Assembly (NCBI GenBank): GCA_017457545.1
Contig: JAFTHF010000099.1
Span: 1-9,066 of the forward strand
Source: Clostridia bacterium
GTDB lineage: Bacteria; Bacillota_A; Clostridia; Oscillospirales; CAG-272
Direction of reading: 5' to 3'
DNA length: 9,066 nt
The position numbers and the translations under genes were made by a program. Position 1 is the stretch's first letter. Each line of letters starts with the position of its first letter. The notes under the pieces are model-generated. The model did not search any database and was not told where the DNA came from. It was given only the letters and a program-made list of their open reading frames with translations. Shown here one piece after another: positions 5,691 through 9,066 of the stretch.

Positions 5691-7445
5691 GTGTGGCAGG
5701 TTTCTCCCGCATATTTTATAATTTACTATCTTGTTACACTCATATACGCACCGCTGGATTTCCTTACGGATTCCTTTCTTTTGCGTATGATTGTTAACAA
5801 GGTAGAGGCAGACGAAAGCGTTTCCTCAATTGTAACATACATAATTGTCTTGGCAATTGTGGTAATTATTATTAATATGGTAAGCAGCTTTTACTGGAAT
5901 GTTATCTCTCCCGGTGAATACGAAAAGATAACTGCCCACATAAGAAAAAAGCTGTTTAAAAAGGCAGCAAGCGTGGAGCTTGCATGCTATGAAACCCCTG
6001 CCTTCTATGACAAATATATGAAGGCTATGGAGGGTGCAAGAGACAGAATTATGAGGGTTATGCGTACAATAGATAACCTTATCTGGCGAATAGTAACTCT
6101 GTTCTGTAATTCATTTTTGCTTTTTGTGATCGACCCTGTGCTTATCGTATTTGGCTTACTTCCCTTGCTTCTCGGCTTTGTAAGAAAGTGGCAGAATAAG
6201 CTGAATAAGGCATATTACGATGAGAAAAAGCCTATTGACCGTCGTGTGGCATACGTCCGTCGCACCTTTTATCTTAACGATTATGCAAAGGAAATGCGTA
6301 TAGGCGGTATGTACACAAGAATGCTGAGAGAGCTTAAAAACACCTATAAGGACTTTAAGGCTCTTATGAAAAAGTACGGCTTCAGAATAGCATTTTCCAA
6401 CTATGTTCAAAGAATCGGCCTTGAGGTTGTAACTATCCTTGGCGCTATGTTCTATGCAGTATGGTGTACTGTTTCAAGAGGTACTATGACAATCGGCGAC
6501 TGTATCGTTATTCTTAATTCAATCGGTACGATTTCCTACTGTCTTAATGCCCTTGTTCAGAACTTTGCAGAGTTTGGGGAGCATTCATTGTTCTTAAATG
6601 ATGTTCGCTATTTCCTTGATTATGAGCCCAAAATCAAGGACGGTGAAAAATGCCTTACAGCAGAGGGTGGAGACATTGAAATGAACAATGTTTTCTTTCG
6701 CTATGAGGGAGCAAGCAGCGACACTCTTAAGGACATTTCCATCAAAATCAAGAAGGGTGAGCATATTGCGCTTGTAGGACAAAACGGCTCGGGAAAGACA
6801 ACCCTTGTTAAGCTTCTTCTTCGCCTTTATGACCCAACATCAGGTGAGATTTTGCTTAACGGAGAGAACGTAAAGGACTATTCCGTTTCCTCATACAGAG
6901 ATAATTACAGCTGTGTATTTCAGGATTTCAAGGTGTTTGCCGTGCCTGTTAAGGACAATGTAACCTTAAGACGTGAGCGTGACGGCGACAGAGAGCTTGT
7001 GGAAGCATCGCTTAAGGAAAGTGGCGGCTACGATAAGGTAATGACACTTGAAAACGGTATAGATACTGTTCTCACAAGAGAATTTGACGATAACGGAGCT
7101 AATTTGTCTATCGGTGAGCAGCAAAAGATTTCTCTTGCCCGTATCTTTGCTGATAATGCACCCTGTGTTATTCTTGACGAGCCCTCAAGCGCTCTTGACC
7201 CTATTGCAGAGCATAAAATGTTTGAAAATATGATGCGTGCCTCAGAGGGACGCACCGTAATCTTTATCTCCCACCGACTGTCCTCTGCGGTGGATGCAGA
7301 CAGAATTTATTTAATGGAGGACGGAACAATAACCGAAAGCGGTACACACCATGAGCTTATGCAGAAAAACGGTAAATATCTTGAAATGTTCAGACTGCAG
7401 GCTCAAAACTATATAGGAAAGGAGGGTATCTCCGATGAAGAATGA
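5691..7445 (+). CDS. ABC exporter half-transporter, permease fused to ATPase (first of pair)
   Basis: 584 residues from the GTG at 5691, the first usable start after the in-frame TAA at 5637. A strong RBS/ATG at 5607 suggests the ancestral protein was about 28 residues longer. The exporter membrane domain has helices near 7-31, 46-66, 130-165 and 243-280. The ATPase domain from about 325 has an A-loop Tyr in FFRYEG, Walker A GQNGSGKT (363-370), Q-loop VFQDFK, signature LSIGEQ (472-477), Walker B VILDEP with catalytic E497, D-loop SALD and H-loop H528. The signature is a variant of LSGGQ. The cytoplasmic motif CYETPAFYDK (99-108), plus VFQDF and DEPSSALDPIAE, resembles NisT/LanT-type peptide exporters. 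There is no C39 peptidase domain. It overlaps the next ABC gene by 11 nt, so the two probably form a heterodimer in the inner membrane. Substrate unknown. Confidence 0.88.
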   Translation: MWQVSPAYFIIYYLVTLIYAPLDFLTDSFLLRMIVNKVEADESVSSIVTYIIVLAIVVIIINMVSSFYWNVISPGEYEKITAHIRKKLFKKAASVELACYETPAFYDKYMKAMEGARDRIMRVMRTIDNLIWRIVTLFCNSFLLFVIDPVLIVFGLLPLLLGFVRKWQNKLNKAYYDEKKPIDRRVAYVRRTFYLNDYAKEMRIGGMYTRMLRELKNTYKDFKALMKKYGFRIAFSNYVQRIGLEVVTILGAMFYAVWCTVSRGTMTIGDCIVILNSIGTISYCLNALVQNFAEFGEHSLFLNDVRYFLDYEPKIKDGEKCLTAEGGDIEMNNVFFRYEGASSDTLKDISIKIKKGEHIALVGQNGSGKTTLVKLLLRLYDPTSGEILLNGENVKDYSVSSYRDNYSCVFQDFKVFAVPVKDNVTLRRERDGDRELVEASLKESGGYDKVMTLENGIDTVLTREFDDNGANLSIGEQQKISLARIFADNAPCVILDEPSSALDPIAEHKMFENMMRASEGRTVIFISHRLSSAVDADRIYLMEDGTITESGTHHELMQKNGKYLEMFRLQAQNYIGKEGISDEE

Positions 7446-9066
7446 GACAGTTAAGCGTCAAGGCATCGGCAGAATTATTAAAAATAACCTCCGCATAGTT
7501 GCAAAGGTGGCGCATCTTACTCCGGACTACTTTATCTCCGTAATACTTGAGGGAATAATCTGGGGTACTATAAATTCCGCTATGTCCGTATTCACAGTAT
7601 ATCTTTTTGACTCTCTTGATGCAGGTGCGCCCTTTAAACAGGTAGCCATAATTATTGCCGTAATGGCAGGCTTTTACCTGCTTGCTTACGCCTTTGATGC
7701 GTGGTACTGGAGAGTTTACAATCCCCTTTTAAGACAAAAGCTGGAGCTTCGCTTACATAAGGAGCTTTTTGAAAAGTCACAGACTCTTGATGTGGCGTGC
7801 TACGATGACCCCGATTTCTATAACGATTTTGTGTGGGCTATGGATGAGGCAGGCTCAAGAGCCTATGAGGTAATGGGCGATATCGGAGCTATGATACACA
7901 GAATAGTTCTCGGTGGCACTCTTTTCACCCTTATGTTCTCTATTGATAAGTGGGTTGCCCTTATCCTTGTTGTGGGCTCTGTTTTGTCTACAGTTGTATA
8001 TCAGCTTGCTAACGAGGTTTGGTTCAAGCACGAAAAGGAGGCAAAGCCTCTTTGGAGAAAAAGCGACTACATTAACAGAGTTTTTCAGCTCCCCGAATAT
8101 TCCAAGGAATTAAGAATAAGCAAGGCAGACGAGCTTATGTTTGATGAAATGGACGACAATCTTGATAAGACCGTCAAGGTTGAAAGAAAGTACGGCAAAA
8201 AGTATTTTCTTTACTACGGCTTTCTTGATAACATTCTCAGAAATCTGACACATTACGGAGTAATGCTCTACATGCTATATCAGCTTGTAGAGGGCAACGT
8301 GCTTATCGGCGCCTTTGCTGCATCAATCAATGTGATTTGGCGTGTAAGATATGCTCTTAGCGATTTTGTTGAAAGGCTTACTAAGTTTCCAAAGCATTCT
8401 CTGTTCCTTGAAAAGTATTACGGATTTTTATCCTTTGAGCCAAGGACGGAAAACGGTGAGCTTTCAGTTCCGACCTTTGAAAGTCTGGAGCTTAGAAACG
8501 TGTCATTTACCTATGATTTTTCCAAAAATCCCAAGTATCAGTTTCACGATAAGGACCACAAAAGCTCAGCCAAGGAAAGCACAGAGGCACTTAGGAATGT
8601 AAGCCTTACCTTGAAGCGTGGCGAAAAGATTGCCATAGTCGGCTATAACGGTGCAGGCAAAACCACGCTTATCAAGCTGCTTATGCGTCTTTATGACCCT
8701 ACCGAGGGCGAAATTCTTTTAAACGGAATTGATGTGCGAAATTACAGCATGGAGGAATACAGGGATAAAATCGGCGCAGTATTTCAGGACTTTAAGATTT
8801 TTGCCGCATCTATCGGTGAAAACGTAATGAACGGTGGATACGATAAATCAACGGAGGAACAGACTGTGCTCAGCGCCCTTGATGCCGCAGGCTTTACGGA
8901 AAAGCTTAATGAGCTGGAGCTTGGAGCTGACACAGTCCTTACCCGTGAATTTGATGATAAGGGTACTAACCTTTCCGGCGGAGAGGGACAAAAGATTGCT
9001 ATTGCCCGTGTATTTGCCAAGCCCTTTGAGCTTATTATAATGGACGAGCCCTCAAGCGCTCTTGAC
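7435..9066 (+). CDS. ABC exporter half-transporter, permease fused to ATPase (second of pair, 3' truncated by window)
   Basis: 544 residues from ATG 7435; the frame runs open off the right edge, just after the D-loop. AAAGGAGGG (7418-7425) lies 9 nt upstream, inside the end of the first ABC gene. Membrane helices lie near 32-58, 70-92 and 155-190, with a further pair around 270-310. The motif CYDDPDFYND (122-131) matches the partner's CYETPAFYDK. The ATPase has Walker A GYNGAGKT (403-410), Q-loop Q451 in VFQDFK, signature LSGGEGQ (513-519) and Walker B LIIMDEP (D537, catalytic E538). Between A-loop Y360 and the next strand there is an 18-residue charged insertion (about 361-383) absent from the partner. 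The missing part should be only the H-loop and the C-terminal end. Probably an obligate partner of the upstream gene. Substrate unknown; NisT-like motifs suggest a peptide, which is inference. Confidence 0.9.
   Translation, partial: MKNETVKRQGIGRIIKNNLRIVAKVAHLTPDYFISVILEGIIWGTINSAMSVFTVYLFDSLDAGAPFKQVAIIIAVMAGFYLLAYAFDAWYWRVYNPLLRQKLELRLHKELFEKSQTLDVACYDDPDFYNDFVWAMDEAGSRAYEVMGDIGAMIHRIVLGGTLFTLMFSIDKWVALILVVGSVLSTVVYQLANEVWFKHEKEAKPLWRKSDYINRVFQLPEYSKELRISKADELMFDEMDDNLDKTVKVERKYGKKYFLYYGFLDNILRNLTHYGVMLYMLYQLVEGNVLIGAFAASINVIWRVRYALSDFVERLTKFPKHSLFLEKYYGFLSFEPRTENGELSVPTFESLELRNVSFTYDFSKNPKYQFHDKDHKSSAKESTEALRNVSLTLKRGEKIAIVGYNGAGKTTLIKLLMRLYDPTEGEILLNGIDVRNYSMEEYRDKIGAVFQDFKIFAASIGENVMNGGYDKSTEEQTVLSALDAAGFTEKLNELELGADTVLTREFDDKGTNLSGGEGQKIAIARVFAKPFELIIMDEPSSALD

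Noticed and set aside
5524..5712. 62-codon minus-strand open frame across the ABC gene 5' flank
   Set aside because: No RBS, low-complexity composition, and it overlaps the plus-strand coding frame whose residues align with the ABC partner. I treat it as a shadow, although a repeat search is suggested.

Overview
The window looks like the chromosome of a low-to-moderate-GC Firmicute, most likely a gut Clostridia member (Oscillospiraceae/Ruminococcaceae-like). This rests on strong AGGAGG-type ribosome binding sites, TTGACA/TATAAT-type promoters, a holA gene coupled to a DUF1934 gene and a Toprim/RNase M5-like gene, and an EpsC-type serine acetyltransferase. The taxonomic placement is inference. 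I see no phage, IS, CRISPR, tRNA or rRNA signal.

Region 1 (1-2170, + strand): the last 32 codons of an unidentified gene, then a 674-residue heparinase II/III-superfamily protein with no signal peptide. It is probably a cytoplasmic polysaccharide or oligosaccharide lyase. A perfect 30-bp palindrome ends this unit and also serves the convergent operon.

Region 2 (2170-5163, - strand): a tight four-gene operon read right to left: serine O-acetyltransferase (cysE), a DUF1934 beta-barrel protein, DNA polymerase III delta (holA), and a Toprim/DUF4093 protein related to RNase M5. Each junction is a 4-nt ATGA overlap, so translation is probably coupled. A good promoter (TTGATA-17-TATTAT) lies just upstream of cysE and fixes its start at 5100.

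Region 3 (5164-5690, + strand): a non-standard stretch between the divergent units. It holds a near-consensus promoter (TTGACA-17-TAGAAT), a consensus Shine-Dalgarno and a 24-codon ORF, closed by a strong intrinsic terminator. A second terminator-like hairpin, two further hairpins, and an ideal RBS plus ATG follow. That ATG is in frame with the next ABC gene but is separated from it by two in-frame TAA codons.

Region 4 (5691-9066, + strand): two overlapping ABC exporter half-transporters, each a membrane domain fused to an ATPase domain. The first is complete from its first usable start; the second runs off the window. They probably form a heterodimer. Several motifs resemble NisT-type peptide exporters that lack a peptidase domain. 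The most interesting hypothesis is that the 24-residue peptide is the cargo, signal or control peptide of this exporter pair, with a structured and possibly attenuated leader between them. Neither the peptide nor this arrangement is one I recognise.
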